DNA of 64,000 nucleotides. Origin: Haematococcus lacustris. Taxonomy: Eukaryota; Chlorophyta; Chlorophyceae; Chlamydomonadales; Haematococcaceae. Positions 43,986 through 56,159 of the stretch are shown one piece after another (position 1 is the first letter of the stretch; every line of letters begins with the position of its first letter). The notes under the pieces are model-generated. The model searched no databases, had not been told where the DNA came from, and saw nothing but the letters and a program-made list of their open reading frames with translations. The DNA is taken from positions 10,054,806 to 10,118,805 of the forward strand of contig JASKMD010000006.1 in the NCBI GenBank assembly GCA_030144725.1. The letters are read 5' to 3'. A program made the position numbers and the translations under genes.

Positions 43986-46900
43986 CCCGCCCGCCTGCCT
44001 GCCTGCCTGCCTGCCCACCCACTGCAGACCCTGGCCATGCCGGAGAAAACTCCAGAGCAGCTGTCAGCCGAGGCTGCACTGGCTGCCGCTGCTGCCAAAC
44101 CCAGCAAGCCCGGCAGCGGCAAGGGCAAGGCTGGCGCCCGTAATGCTGCGCTGAAGGAGTTGGTGGTGCCGGAACCCGACCTGGCCAGCCACCGGGGCGC
44201 GCCCCTGGCCCTGCTGACCCCGGCCCTGGCCGCGCGGCTGAACCCGGTGGTGGTGATGCCGCTGCGCGCGCACCTGCTGCCGGACGCCCCCGCCCGCACC
44301 GAGCTGCTGGACACGAAGTGCGCGCCTGTGAAGCTGAGGGTGTGCTGGCCCCCCCAGGTGGGTGTCGGCAGGGAGGGAAGCTGCAGGGAAGCTGGGGTTG
44401 AGGCGGCATAAGGAGGCTGTCAGCCAGGGAGGAGGCAGCTTGGCCGCCTGCCAGGGCTATTAGAAGGCTATTAGAAGGCTCGGCTCTGCTCTGCGCTGCT
44501 CTGCTCTGCGCTGCGCTGCACTGCGCTGCACTGCGCTGAGCCCTAGACCTGGCCCTAGAGTGGCATTTGGCCAGCTGCGGCCCTTTGGCACCCTGTCCAT
44601 GCAGCAGGGTCAGGCCAGCTCACCAGCAGCTCACCCTTCCTCCTGCTCAGAGCCAGGGTCTTGCCTGAGGCCAGGCATGCAGTGGCGCGTGTCGCCATCA
44701 CAGTGTTGCCATGCTCCACAGCCTCCTTGCCTCCCCGCCCCCTCCTGCTCACCCGGCTGTCCTGCCCGCCTGGCTGGACGGCCTCTGGTGGCGCAGGCGG
44801 AGCCTCGGGATCAGGCAGGTCGTGCTGGGCCCTGGTCAGCCCGGCAGGCAACAGAGGGGGGCGGCGCAGGCATGGCGACCCGCAGCGTGGGCTTCGGCCT
44901 GCCTGACGTCTTCCTGGCCGGAGATTGCCCGGTGAGTCACCTGGCGGGGCAGGGGGGCAGCGGGCCTTGGCGCTGCTGACCTGGCGCTGCTGACCTGGCG
45001 CTGCTGACCTGGCGCTGCTGACCTGGCGCTGCTGACCTGGCGCTGCTGACCTGGCGCTGCTGACCTGGTGCTGCTGACCTGGCGCTGCTGACCTGGCGCT
45101 GCTGACCTGGCGCTGCTGACCTGGCGCTGCTGACCTGGCGCTGCTGACCTGGTGCTGCTGACCTGGCACTGCTGACCTGGCACTGCTGACCTGGCACTGC
45201 TGACCTGGTTCTGCTGACCTGGCGCTGCTGACCTGGTGCTGCTGACCTGGCGCTGCTGACCTGGCGCTGCTGACCTGGCGCTGCTGACCTGGCGCTGCTG
45301 ACCTGGCGCTGCTGACCTGGCGCTGCTGACCTGGCGCTGCTGACCTGGCGCTGCTGACCTGGCGCTGCTGACCTGGCGCTGCTGACCTGGCGCTGCTGAC
45401 CTGGCGCTGCTGACCTGGCGCTGCTGACCTGGCGCTGCTGACCTGGCGCTGCTGACCTGGCGCTGCTGACCTGGCGCTGCTGACCTGGCGCTGCTGACCT
45501 GGCGCTGCTGACCTGGCGCTGCTGACCTGGCGCTGCTGACCTGGGGTGTCCAGGCGGACCAGGTGTTGGGCTGGTGCCGGGAGCAGCCGCTGCTGCTGGA
45601 GGTGCACGACCGCACCGCCCTGCCTGACCCGCCCGACCTCAGCCTCATCAGGGCGGCAGCCAGCGGGCAGGAGGGGGGCCCGCCGCCAGCGGGGCCTCAG
45701 GTGCGCCCCCGCCTGCTGACCTGCCCCCCCAACTGGCCAGCCAGCCAGCCAGCAGCGACGACATGGTCAGCCCTGCTGGCTGCCAGCATCGGCGTGCCTG
45801 ACCCGTGGGCACGACCCCGGGCAAGCACTGCTGTCATGTCCCCCATCAAGGCATGCATGCGCTCCCAGGCCTGCCCTGACCCCCCCCCCAATCAGGCTGG
45901 TGTGAGGCTCTGGGTCTGCCTGGCCAACCCCCCCTGACTCCCTAACCCCCCTGGCACCCCGGCTGGCTGCAGGACGAGGGCTATGTGTGTGCGGTGGCGC
46001 GCATCTCCCTCCTGGACCTGGCCCGGTGCGCCACCCGCACCGCCTTCTGCGCCCCGCTGGCCCCGCACACCACAGTCAGGTCAGCCTGGCCCTGACCGCC
46101 CCCCCCCCCTGCAGGGCCTACCCGCGCCCTGCACCACCACCATACCCTGATGACTGGCTGCTGAGCAAGCCCCTCCTAGTCCTGTTGGACCCCTGCCTGG
46201 CCTCGCCCTGCTGTTGCTGCGCTGTCAGGCCGCGCCGTTGCCTAAACAGGCCGTGGTTGCCCCTCTGACCCCCCGACCCTACCCCCAACCTATTGCCTAC
46301 TCCGCTGCTGACCCAGCCCTGGGCCCTGTTGGACAGTCGCCTGCACCCGCCCTGGGGCGCTGAATCGGCCCTTGCCAGCTGTCAGCCTGCCTGCTGCCCT
46401 GCGCTGCCCTGTACTGCCCTGTACTGCCCTGTACTGCCCTGTACTGCCAGGGGTGCGGCCTCGCTGGACTGGACCACTCGGCCCGGCTGCTACGCGGCCT
46501 CAGGCGCCGTGCTCAAGGGCTGGGTGCGCTGCGCTGTGCCCTTCGCTGCCCAGGTACGCGGCAGTGGGGCTGGGGGACAGGCAACACGGCCAAGGGCCAG
46601 GAGCAGCAGCCAAAGGCAGGGGCAGGGGCAGAGGGGGCCGAACGAGCCAGGCAGTCCGGCTAAGGGGTGGCGGGCTGGTGCCCTGGCCCCATTGCAGGCC
46701 TGCGGTAGCTGTAGCCGTTTGTCCGTCCTCCCGACCTGCCCAGTGGCTGCAGGGAGGTCCTCCAGCCTCTGCTGCCCCCTAGTGCCCCTGCCCCTTGACC
46801 CGGCTGCCCCTGGCTGCCCCCCTGACTGCGCCGTGCTGGCAGGCCGGCGTGCCCCCCGCAGCGCGCTGCTTCACGCGCAGTGTGTTCGTGATGGACTACC

Positions 46901-49900
46901 GCGACTCCGCGCTGTTCCACACCCTGGAGGACTCTGTGAGGCGCCAGGTGGGGGGCAGGGCCAGGGGGGGGGGAGGGGCCAGAGGGGGGGGAGGGGCCAG
47001 GGGGGGGGCAGGCGCCAGGGGCCAGGGAGGGGCCCGGGGGGGGAGGGGGAGGGGCCGGGGGGGAAGGGGCCAGGTTGAGCTGGGGGGGGAAGGGCCAGGG
47101 GCCAGTTGTGGTGCTTGCTGGCCAGGCTGTGTCCCCCCTGGCCCCTGCAGAACGCTGTAGCCCTAGGCCTGGCGCACCTCCCCCAGCCCACCTCACGGCC
47201 TGCCAGCCCGACCCCCCAGCCTCTGCTCGCCCCAGAGGACCTCCCCGAGCTGCCTCAACCCTTGCCTGCATCAGGGGGAGCAGCAGGGGGAGCAGCAGGG
47301 GGGGGAGCAGCAGGGGGGGGAGCCACAGGGGGGGGAGCAGCAGGGGCTGCCCAGGGGGCCTCTGCTGCCAAGGTTCAGGGCATGGGGGCGAAGGCTGCAC
47401 CCCCAGTTGCCGCTCCAGCTGCCCCGCCCGCGCCCCCCCTCCAGCTGCCCTCCATCACTCAAAGCAACGGCCAGGCAGCGCAGGCCAGCGGCCCCTTCCC
47501 CTCGGGGCACAGAGGCAGCCAGGCCGCGCCCGGGGGCCTGCAGCAGCAGCTGGTAGGGGGCCGCTACGTGCTGTGCTCCGCCTCCACCCTCAACAGCGTG
47601 GCGCTGCAGCAGGGGCCGCGGCCGGACAAGAAGGAGCTGCGCTTCCATGACTTCGGAGGTGGGCTGGGCTGCCAGCCCGTTGCCTAAACAGGCCCTGCCC
47701 GCCCCCTGGCCCTGCCCCTGTACAGGGCATACAGGGCACAGTGCCCCGCTGACCAGGTGGCAGGGCGGGCCTGGGCCTGGCTGCGTCACACGTCACGCAG
47801 GCGCCTGCCCACCCCCTGCGCCCCCTATCACCCCCAGCTTCTGCCCCCTGCCCGCGGATGCCGCTGCCCTGCTTCCCCCTGCCCTGCTGCTGCTGCTGCT
47901 GCTGCTGCCCTAGGCCCTGCTGCTGCTGCTGCTGCTGGTCCATGCGGTTGCAGACATTGAGGAGCACAGCGACAGCGCCTCCTCACCTGACGGCCCTGCC
48001 TCCGCCCTCACTGCGGCTGACGAGGCGCTGGAGGGCGTGCTGCAGGGCCTGGAGGCAGTCACGCTGGACATGAGGCTCAATCAGGCAGGCAGCCAGCCAG
48101 GGGGGCGGCAGGGGGGCGGCAGGCAGGGGGGCGGCAGGGGCGGCAGGGGGCGGCAGGGGGGCCGGCAGGGGGGCGGCAGGGGGGCGGAGAGTGCGCAGGG
48201 GCAGGGGGAACCAGGGGCAGGGCAGGGGGACCAGCCAGGGGTGGCAGGGGGGCTGAGCAGGGCAGGGGGGGTCAGGCACACAGGCAGAAGGGGGTGGGTG
48301 CACGCAGGTGGTGTTGTGGGGGGGGAGGGGTTTGAGGACCAGGGGTTAGGAGCTGGTGCCCGGGTTAGGCTGTAGTGTGGCTGCACCCCTGGCTGCTGTC
48401 ATGACCCCGCTGGCCACATGGACTGGCAGCTGCTGCTGCTGCTGCTGCTGCTGCCCAGGCCCTGTCCACCTACAAGCTGAGTGAGGAGCAGGCGGCTGAC
48501 CCTGACCTGGACCTGCTGACAGGTGCGCTGAGCCAGGGCCGGGGGCCAGGCAGGGGCTGGGGCCAGGGCTGAAGCCAGAGCCAGCCTGGGGGGTGGGGGG
48601 GCTGAGGTGGGGGTCCGCGGCTGGGGCCAGGGCTGAGGTTGCTGCCTGATCTGGCCGCCCTGCTGCCGCCCCCCCCTCCCCTCCTGCTGCGCCCTGCAGG
48701 CTTCCACCTGGTGGACGGGCGGCGGCGGCTGATAGTGGTTGAGGGCCTGGCCTCAGGCGCCATGAAGCTGGTGGCCGGCATTGCTGACTGGGCGCTCAGT
48801 GAGGTGCAGGTGAGGGGGGAGGGGGGGAGGAGAGGGAGGGGGGTGAGAGGGGGAGGGGGAGGGGAGGGGGCGTTGGCAGTGAAGGTGCTGAGGGGTGTGG
48901 TAGGAGTGAGGGACCCAGGGCCAGGGGCTGGTTGGCACTGTTGCCCCCCCCCCCCCCGCTCCTGACCGTGCCCCACTGCCCCGCCCCCCTGGCCGCGCCC
49001 TGCAGGTTGAGGAGGGTTGGCTGCCCCGCCGCGTGCTGGCCAGCAGTGCGGTGCGCTACCCCTGCAGGCTGTGGGGCAGTCTGGGGGTGGACCTGCACAT
49101 CGTCAAGCTGCGCAGCCACCTCAACAAGTGAGGCCGCAGCATCAACATCATCACCAACGGCCAGGCTGTTTCTGGCTTGGTGACAGACAGGTATCATAAA
49201 TGCCCGGCAGCAGCACCAGGGGGGGGGAAGCAGCAGCAGCAGCACCAGGGGGGGGGGGGGGAGCAGCAGCAGCAGCACCAGGGGGGGGGGGGGGCCGCAG
49301 CAGCAGCACCAGGGGGGGGGGGGGGGGGGGGCAGCAGCAGCACCAGGGGGGGGGGGGAGCAGCAGCAGCAGCGCACCCCTGCTAGTGCACACCAACAACA
49401 CACTGCTTTGCATCCAGAGAGGGCGGACAGTGCAGCCACAAAGCAGCTCTGACTGTGCGATGTCTGCCGAAGCTCATCTCCCCCACTGCTGCTGCTGCCC
49501 TGCCCCCTGCCCCCTGCCCCCTCAACCTCAAACTGGCGGCCATTCGACACTGAAACTAGGTTGTGTCATGAAGAACAGGGGGTGGGGGGTGTTCGTAACT
49601 TAACCCACACATGAACCTCAGCATTGGTGCACAGCCACGGCTCGACCTCCATGCCCACCCTTGTGCCCCCTCAGCCCCTCACCCCGGCCTCTGCCCTGCC
49701 CCCCCCTGCCCCCTCAACCTCTGCCCTGCCTCCCCCTGCCCCCGCTGGCTGCAGGCTGATTGCGGAGGCCGCCTCCTACGCCACTGGCAGCGTGCGCGTG
49801 GACTGCATCGCGGTGAGGCGGGGCCCGCTGCCCAGCGCCTGACAGGCTGCCGCACCCCTCCCTCCCTGCCCCCCGCAGTGCAGCCCAGCCGGCAGCAGCA

Positions 49901-52900
49901 GCAGCAGCAGCAGTAGGAGCAGCAGCAGCGCATACGGTAGCAGCAGCAGCGCATACGGTAGCAGCAGCAGCGGCGGATGGCTGCATGGTGATGGTTGCTA
50001 GTGGCCTGCCCAGTCCTCCAGCCTGCCCTGCCCGCACTGCCGGCCCTGAAGACCAGCAGGCGGCCTGGCCAGGACTGGGCGCGGCCCCAGGGCAGCCTGG
50101 CTCACGGCAGGCAGGCAGACCACCTGGCAGCTGCAGCCGCCCCCCTGGCTGTCTTAGCTGCAACCCCGGCTGCACCCCCCTGGCTGTCCCCAGGGCCTGA
50201 GGCTGTTTGTCCCAGGCCTGATGGCGCCTGACTGGGCTGGGGTTGGGGCGGTTGGGGCACTGGCCGTCCCCGGTGCTGCTGGCCGGCTGGCTTGCCCCTT
50301 GTCCCTCGTCCCCAAAGAAGAAGAAGACCACTCTGGCTTGGAAGCCGGCGTGCATTGAGGAAGGAGCTGCAGGCTGGGGCGCGGCCTGCTCCCACCACGT
50401 CCCTTGTCCCACCCCCTTGGCTGTGGCTCAGGCCTGTGGCTGGATGTGTCTAGCCGGCTGCACCCCCCTTGGCTGTGCCTGTTGGGGCGTGGCGCACAGG
50501 GTGCCGCTGACCTGGGTGCCCCACAGGCCGGCTGGCGCGTCATTGGGCTGTGTGGGGTGTGTGTGGCGGCGGCTGCTGCAGGGGCTGCGCCGGCTGGGTG
50601 ACCTGGAGAAGGCACCCTGGGCGCGGCTGGCTGACGCGCTGGCGCTGTTCCCCACGCCCCACATGGTGCACCTGGTGGACAAGAAGTTCGGCGGGGAGCT
50701 GACCAAGGCTGACGTGTTTGGTGTGGAGGTCAGGGGGCGGGGGGCAGGGAGGCAGGGGGGCAGGTGGGACAGGGGACAAGAGAGGGGCTCCAGGGGGCGA
50801 GGTGTGGCGGGGCAGGGGAGGAGGTGGGGGTGGTAGGTTGTGGCGGAGGTAGAAGCCCACTGGATGCCTCAATAGCAGCCCACTTGCCTGCCTGCCTGCC
50901 CCTGAGCCTGCCTGCCTGCCCCTGAGCCTGCCTGCAGGTTGATGAGTTTGAGAGCGATGCTGAGGACGGCGGTCACCTGGGCCTCGTGAAGGAGGACGAC
51001 ATGCGCAGCAGCATCAGCAGCAAGCGCTCAGCGCGCTCCAAGTCAAAGTGGGGGTGACGCCAGCTGTCAGCCAGACAGGACTTGGTCACATGCAGCAGCC
51101 ACAGATGGGCTGGGGGGTGCTTCCACAACAGGGACGCCCAGCCCAGGCAGGCAGTGGCCCCTGCAGCCTTGCCACTCAATGCCAGCGGCCGGGCATGCCC
51201 AGCGCTGCCCTTGCCTTGGCCCTTGGTCCTTGCCCCAGGCACCCCCCCACCTGTGCCCGCTGCGCTGTGCTGCCCTGTGCTGCCCTGTGCTGCCCTGTGC
51301 TGCGCTGCTGCCTGTCAGGTCTCAGCGCACGCGCAAGAGCTGTGGCCGCAAGAGCAGCCGGAGCAAGTACGCGCGCAGGCACCCAACGCTGCTGCCTCTG
51401 GACCGCTTCAACGCCGCATACCTGGTCATGAGGCAAGAGGTGGGCTGCACGACCCGCCTGGACCTCACACCCTGGCCCTAACCCTAACCCCCGCCCTGAC
51501 TGGCTGCGGCCTGCACAGCGGTCTTGCTGTCCCCCCCTGCCCTGTGCAGCGCAGCTGCCTCCAGACCACCACCCTTGCCCGGCTGGCTGTGGCTGTGGCC
51601 TCTGGGAACTGGGCTAACCCTGTTGTTGTGGCTGCGGCGGCTGCGGCGGCGGCTCCTGTTGCTGCTACTGCTGCTGCTGCTTGTCGTGGTGCTGCCACTG
51701 GTGCTGGTGCAGGCGCGTATGCGGCGGCTGGCCACGGACTGGCACACCCACCACCTGTCCAACCTGCGCTCCCTGGAAGCCACCTGCAGGTAGGCAGGCG
51801 GGGCAGGGCGGGGGAGGGCACTTCGGGGGGCGGGAATGGCGGGCGGCAGGGCGCTGGCTGGTTAGGGGCTGGTCAATCCTCCTGGCAGTCAGCGATGGAA
51901 GGAGCGAGGACTGGCGCATGGCTAGCCGCAGCTGCGCGACAACTCCCGTCGGTCCTGTCCTCCTCCTGCCGCCTGGCTCGCTGCAGCCACATCCGTGAGT
52001 CGTGGGCGACGTGGAACCCCCATCGGGAAGCTGCGCGGCAGCTGGAAGCGGCGTTGCGGGCGGGGACGGTCAGCCTTCAGGACCTGCAGCTGCTGCAGAC
52101 GCGGAGGCAGGCAGCTGAGGCTATGCCAGGGACGCTGTCGCGGGAGGAGGCCTCGGCCCGGGGCTGGGCGCCGCACCCTGGCGTTTTCAAGTGGCCAGCG
52201 CCCAAGGTGCGGCCTGATGTCCAGCGGCCGGAAGCAGCACAGCCAGGCCGGTCAGCCGCCCAGCATACCCTGAGGGGTGATGGCACGGCCCTTGGCCACC
52301 ACCACCTCAGCCATCAAGCCACATGTCAGCTGGGCAGGCCTTGCCGCAGCTGGTGCCAGGCCCACAGCGGGAAGCAGCAGCCCAGCCCAGGCCCACCCAG
52401 TTGGTCACGGGACTGCTAAGCCCAGACCCACCAGGTGAGCCTGCATGCCTACACAGCCACCTGCAGTGCGCCACCCATGCCATTCAGTGTTCCCTCAGGT
52501 CTCACCTATTTGAGCAGCTGGGCATAACGTGCAGTGCAGAAACCTCCAAACCCTTGCTAGGGGGAAGGGGGCCCAGCAGCGAGTTGCAAGCCATCATCGC
52601 AGCCCACTGCTCCTCCCGTGGCAGGGGCTGTAGGCCGCACCCCCTCCCAGCGGAAGCTCCTTCCTGCACCCAGGCCAGTTCGCACAGGCCAGTTCTTGTC
52701 CTGGCAGATGTTGCCCTGTGAGTGCTGCAGCTAGTGTGACCTGCAGCCGGTGTGACCTGCAGCTAGTGTGACCTGCAGCCGGTGTGACCTGCAGCCGGTG
52801 TGACCTGCAGATGGTGTGACGTCCGCTGCAGGAGCCGGGGTCTTACGCCCACCACCCGCGCGCCCCCTCCCAGTTCAGGGTGGAGCAGCTGGCGGAGCCC

Positions 52901-54694
52901 TGGGACGAGGCGGGCGCCGGCCTGGCCCCGGCCTCCTGCCCCGCCCCCCCCTCGCCGGGCTTCGTGACCACTGTCAAGAGCCCCAGGGAGGGTCTGTTTG
53001 GAGGGGTGAGCGGCGTGAAGGGGAGGGGAGGGGGGCTGCATGGGGGGTGCTCAGGTGGGGGGGCACAGCTCAGGAGGGGGGGGCTGGAGGGCCTGGGGGG
53101 GCTCTCCTGGCCCACTCCCATGGCTCCGACTCCAACACACCTACTGTGCCCAGAGGTAGCTGTTTACTCTGCTCTGTCCTCCAGCTGCTGAAAGCGAGGC
53201 AATGCCAGTGAGGGCGTTTGCAGCCAGGCCAGGGGGCCCACTGCCCTCACCCCCCTGACCCCCCTGGCCCAGCTAGCCTGCTGGTGCGGGCAGGGCTGGA
53301 TGTCAAGCGAACCTTCCAGGCTGCCACGGGCAGGCTAGGCAGCTGCTGCAGCACCCTGCTGCCCTGCGCACCACCAAATGCCGCGCCATGTCGGCACTGC
53401 GCAGGACCTGAGCTACTGGAAGACAGTGCACAGCACGGGCAGCGAGCGCCAGAAGGAGGAGCGAGAGCGGCTGGCGGCAGAGAAGGTGACCCCTGCCCCT
53501 CCCACCTGCCCCTCCCCCCTCACCCCAACCCCCCTCGCCCTCACCCCAGCCACGGCCCCTTTCCAGCTGCAATGGGCCTGACCTGAGCTGTTGGCTTCCT
53601 AGCTGCCCCCTGCACGCCCCCTGGCCGCCCCCTGGCCGCCTTTGCTCCATTGCAGGCTGAGTGGCGGCGCAAGCTGGTGGGCGAGCCCGTGCTCCACCTG
53701 GCACTGCCGCAGCACAGCCGGCCGGTGCAGACCGACCGCATGAAGCACATCCTGCACGACGAGCCAGTGAAGAAGGGCTTTGCCATCGCACACGTGCCCC
53801 CTGCCCCCTACAGGTCAGCGGGGGGGCAGCAGCAGCAGGCGCAGCCAGGCAGGGTTGCCCCACCTCCTCCCCTGCCTCCTGCCCTGCCAGCACCGGACTA
53901 GCGGACAGCTGGTGTGGTGTGCGCTTGGCTGGTCTGAACAGGGTGAGCAGCAGTCCCCAGCGCTGAGCCTGGGCGGCAGCCAGTCAGGCCGCTGCTGGCC
54001 AGGCCGCTGGGCGTGTGTGCCTGCCTGACCCTGTGCTGGCGGTGCTGCGCAGCGTTTTGGCCACTGAGCCCTGGAAGGAGGAGCCGGGGCCGCTGGCCAT
54101 GACGGGGGCGCTGGCGGCAGACACCACCAAGTTCACGGCCCCAGGCCAGGTGAGGATGGGAGGGGAAGGAGAGAGGGGGGGAGCAGGACCGCCATGGGCC
54201 AGCCCCTGCCCGGGGCCCTTTGCTGCCGGTCCAGGCTAAGAGGCGCAGGGGAGTGGGGCCGCCCCAGCTTTTGAGCTACTTGTTGCTGTGTGGTGCGCTG
54301 CCCTGCCTGTCAGCCTGCTGCTGCGCTGTCCAGGAGGCTGTCTACTCAGCAAGGGAGGCTGGCTGTTGCAGCGCACCTGCCTGCTGGGCCGCGTCCTTAG
54401 GTCCAGGTCTGGGCCACTGCCCCGCTGGCCTCCCCCCTCAGGTCCCGAGGGGGCAGCCAGGCAGCCAGTGCCCCGCTGCTGCTGCCCTGCTGCCCTTACC
54501 TGTCCGGGTCAGCCCGCCAGGCAGTGCCCTGCGTGTACTGAGTTAGGGCTGCTCGGGCCCCGGCTGCTGCTGGCTGCCCGCAGGACTTCCGGCGCTACAT
54601 AGCCAAGGAGCGGCGTGCAGTCAGCATCCCGGGCCCGCGCCACATGCAGTCCTGGACCGCAGCCCTGCATGACCCGTACAACCAGGACAGCTGA
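42131..54694 (+). CDS. Large multi-exon protein, possibly flagella-associated (CFAP92/DUF4550-like)
   Basis: About 25 exons resolved: 42131-42496 (end uncertain), 42997-43168, 43536-43681, 44028-44357, about 44857-44931, 45554-45700, 45973-46079, 46451-46553, 46843-46947, 47151-47658, 47954-48084, 48459-48522, 48700-48809, 49006-49127, 49755-49812, 50582-50728, 50938-51047, 51319-51439, 51713-51789, 51987-52206, 52832-53005, 53405-53485, 53656-53813, 54053-54149, 54584-54694. From 45554 on every junction keeps phase. Features: LRVCWPP, PLLLEVHDRTALPDPP, VFVMDYRDSALFHTLEDSV, GFHLVDGRRRLIVVEG, a Ser/Arg/Lys-rich basic segment, and a charged C terminus (SERQKEERERLAAEK). No enzyme motif. GFHLVDG...LIVVEG and the overall layout recall CFAP92 (KIAA1257) cilia proteins; this is recognition by eye and may be wrong. 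The true start is upstream of 42131. Confidence 0.65.
43808..44015 (+). repeat. (CCTG)n array with CCCG variants
   Basis: Tetranucleotide CCTG with scattered CCCG and CCTA units occupies the 3' part of intron 43682-44027, ending a few bases before the CTGCAG acceptor. Confidence 0.9.
44968..45543 (+). repeat. 14-bp tandem array, about 41 copies
   Basis: Unit CTGGCGCTGCTGAC at exact 14-bp spacing fills intron 44932-45553. A few units vary by one base (GGTGCTG, GGCACTG, GGTTCTG) clustered near 45150-45240, suggesting older units in the middle and recent expansion at the ends. Confidence 0.92.
46950..47100 (+). repeat. Degenerate G-rich intronic repeat
   Basis: GGGGCCAG-type repeats with G runs up to nine fill the start of intron 46948-47150. 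Confidence 0.8.
48085..48458 (+). other. Probable GC-AG intron
   Basis: The upstream exon ends RLNQ (AATCAG) and the intron starts GCAGGC. The acceptor CTGCCCAG ends at 48458 and the next exon reads ALSTYKLSEEQ in phase. The intron holds a GGGGGGCGGCAG repeat. A different GT donor cannot be excluded. Confidence 0.45.
49215..49372 (+). repeat. G-run/GCA minisatellite (G-quadruplex-prone)
   Basis: Five units of CACCA, a run of 8-20 G, and (GCA)n lie in intron 49128-49754. The G-run lengths differ between units, which may partly reflect sequencing difficulty. Confidence 0.85.
52733..52822 (+). repeat. 16-bp tandem array carrying CTGCAG
   Basis: About six units of TGTGACCTGCAGCCGG (variants CTAG and ATGG at the end) lie directly upstream of the acceptor at 52831. 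Each unit contains a good CTGCAG acceptor and a TGAC branch-like motif. Confidence 0.85.
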
Positions 54695-54720
54695 GGCGCA
54701 GCCCTCACCTCCACCCCCCC

Positions 54721-54900
54721 ACAGCGTGCCGGCCCCAGGCCAGCGCTGCTCCCCCTCCACACCCCCACAGCGTGCCGGCCCCAGGCCAGCGCTGCTCCCC
54801 CTCCACACCCCCACAGCGTTCCGGCCCCAGGCCAGCGCTGCTCCCCCTCCACACCCCGACAGCGTGGCGGCCTCAGGCCAGCTCTGCTCCCCCTCCACCC
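54721..54900 (+). repeat. 46-bp tandem repeat in the 3' UTR, 4 copies
   Basis: Units beginning ACAGCGTGCCGGCCCC recur at 54721, 54767, 54813 and 54859, starting 26 bp after the stop of the large plus-strand gene. The fourth copy is the most diverged. Confidence 0.85.
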
Positions 54901-56150
54901 TCACTGGCCGCCTGCGGCTCCACTGCTGCATCAGGGGCATCGCAGGGGTCAACTGCGGCGGGGCTGCTGGGGGTGCCTGATTGAGACACAGTCCGTAGGG
55001 GCTCCACTGGCCTCCGCTGGCCACTGGCATGTCTGCATGTCATGTGGCAGCCCGCTCCTTCACATGACTGTGCCCTGCAGAGGGTCGCGGAGGGAGGCGC
55101 CCTGGCAGGCTCTACCAGCAGTTGAGGGCCTCACCAGCAGGGGCTGTGCAAGCTCGAGGCGTGCAGGCACTGCTTGCTGCCAGCGCCTCCGCCCTGCACC
55201 TGAGCCCAGCAGGCCAAGGCAGAGCATGCAAGCTGTCGGTCTGCACGGATGGCTCATGGTATAGCCGCCAGACCCGTGAGCCATTTAGGCTTGCACTCAC
55301 TGCATTGGCCACTCGGCTGCATTGCACTCGGCTGCACAGGGCCACAGCTCAATACCACAACGACCACAGTAGCGTGCCTGCATAAGTCTCTATTCTTTTA
55401 CACCTCTCTTCGTTGCTTACGTAATGCCTTCGTCTGGGAGACTGCAGCAACAGCAAATCCAATGGCCAGTTCATGTGGCATGCCAAGTAATGTGACGTCA
55501 GCCTTGTGTGACATGCTATTGTGCTGATCTTGGCATGACCAGCACAGCTCGCGCCGTCCGCCTCCCTGCTGCACATGTGCCTGTTTCTCTGTGTTCTTTA
55601 ACCTATTGCAAAACTTTACGTCGTGTTCAAGCTTTATGATACCAGCTTGTGAAGGTGACAATGCATCAACTGGGAGCTGCAGCGATGCTAATGGGAAGAG
55701 CATGACTATAAATGCTACAAGTGTCATTACTTCAAAAATGCAAGCACGAGCATGGCAGCTGCGCCGATCAACAATTGAACCTGACAACAGTGACAAGCAG
55801 GGAGGCGTGCATCGCCGCTCCTGCTTGCTAATGACAATGCAGGCCCTGGACCACTGCAAGCTCTTCCTTGCAAGTAAATGCACTGATAGTGGCTGCCGTT
55901 TAGCTGTCCGGCGCGAGGGCGCCGTCCATCGCCGTGGCAACGTCTGCGCAGCCAAAAGTACGCCTTCATAATTTCTTTGCTGGCAGCGATGGTCGATGTG
56001 ATGCTGCCTTATGCTACTTGCCGCCTGCAGAAAAGAATGACGATGGGTCGCGTGCGAGTGGGTCGTCAGCAATAGAACCCACAACCACTGGCAGCAGCCA
56101 GCAATGCCAACTGTTGACCGCATTGTTGATAGTCAATTGCCGCTGGTCAA
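54901..56150. other. Intergenic, no gene supported
   Basis: Open frames on both strands here are short or lack motifs. The longest minus-strand frame (about 55398-56123) has a composition expected by chance. The stretch 55380-56100 is less GC-rich than the rest of the window. Confidence 0.45.
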
Positions 56151-56159
56151 AACCCTTGC

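Noticed and set aside
44836..45648. Minus-strand QVSSARSAAPGQQR repeat protein
   Set aside because: Antisense of the 14-bp intronic array between two well-phased plus-strand exons.
55398..56123. 241-residue minus-strand open frame with a hydrophobic segment
   Set aside because: No recognisable family, no splice partners, and composition typical of chance translation.
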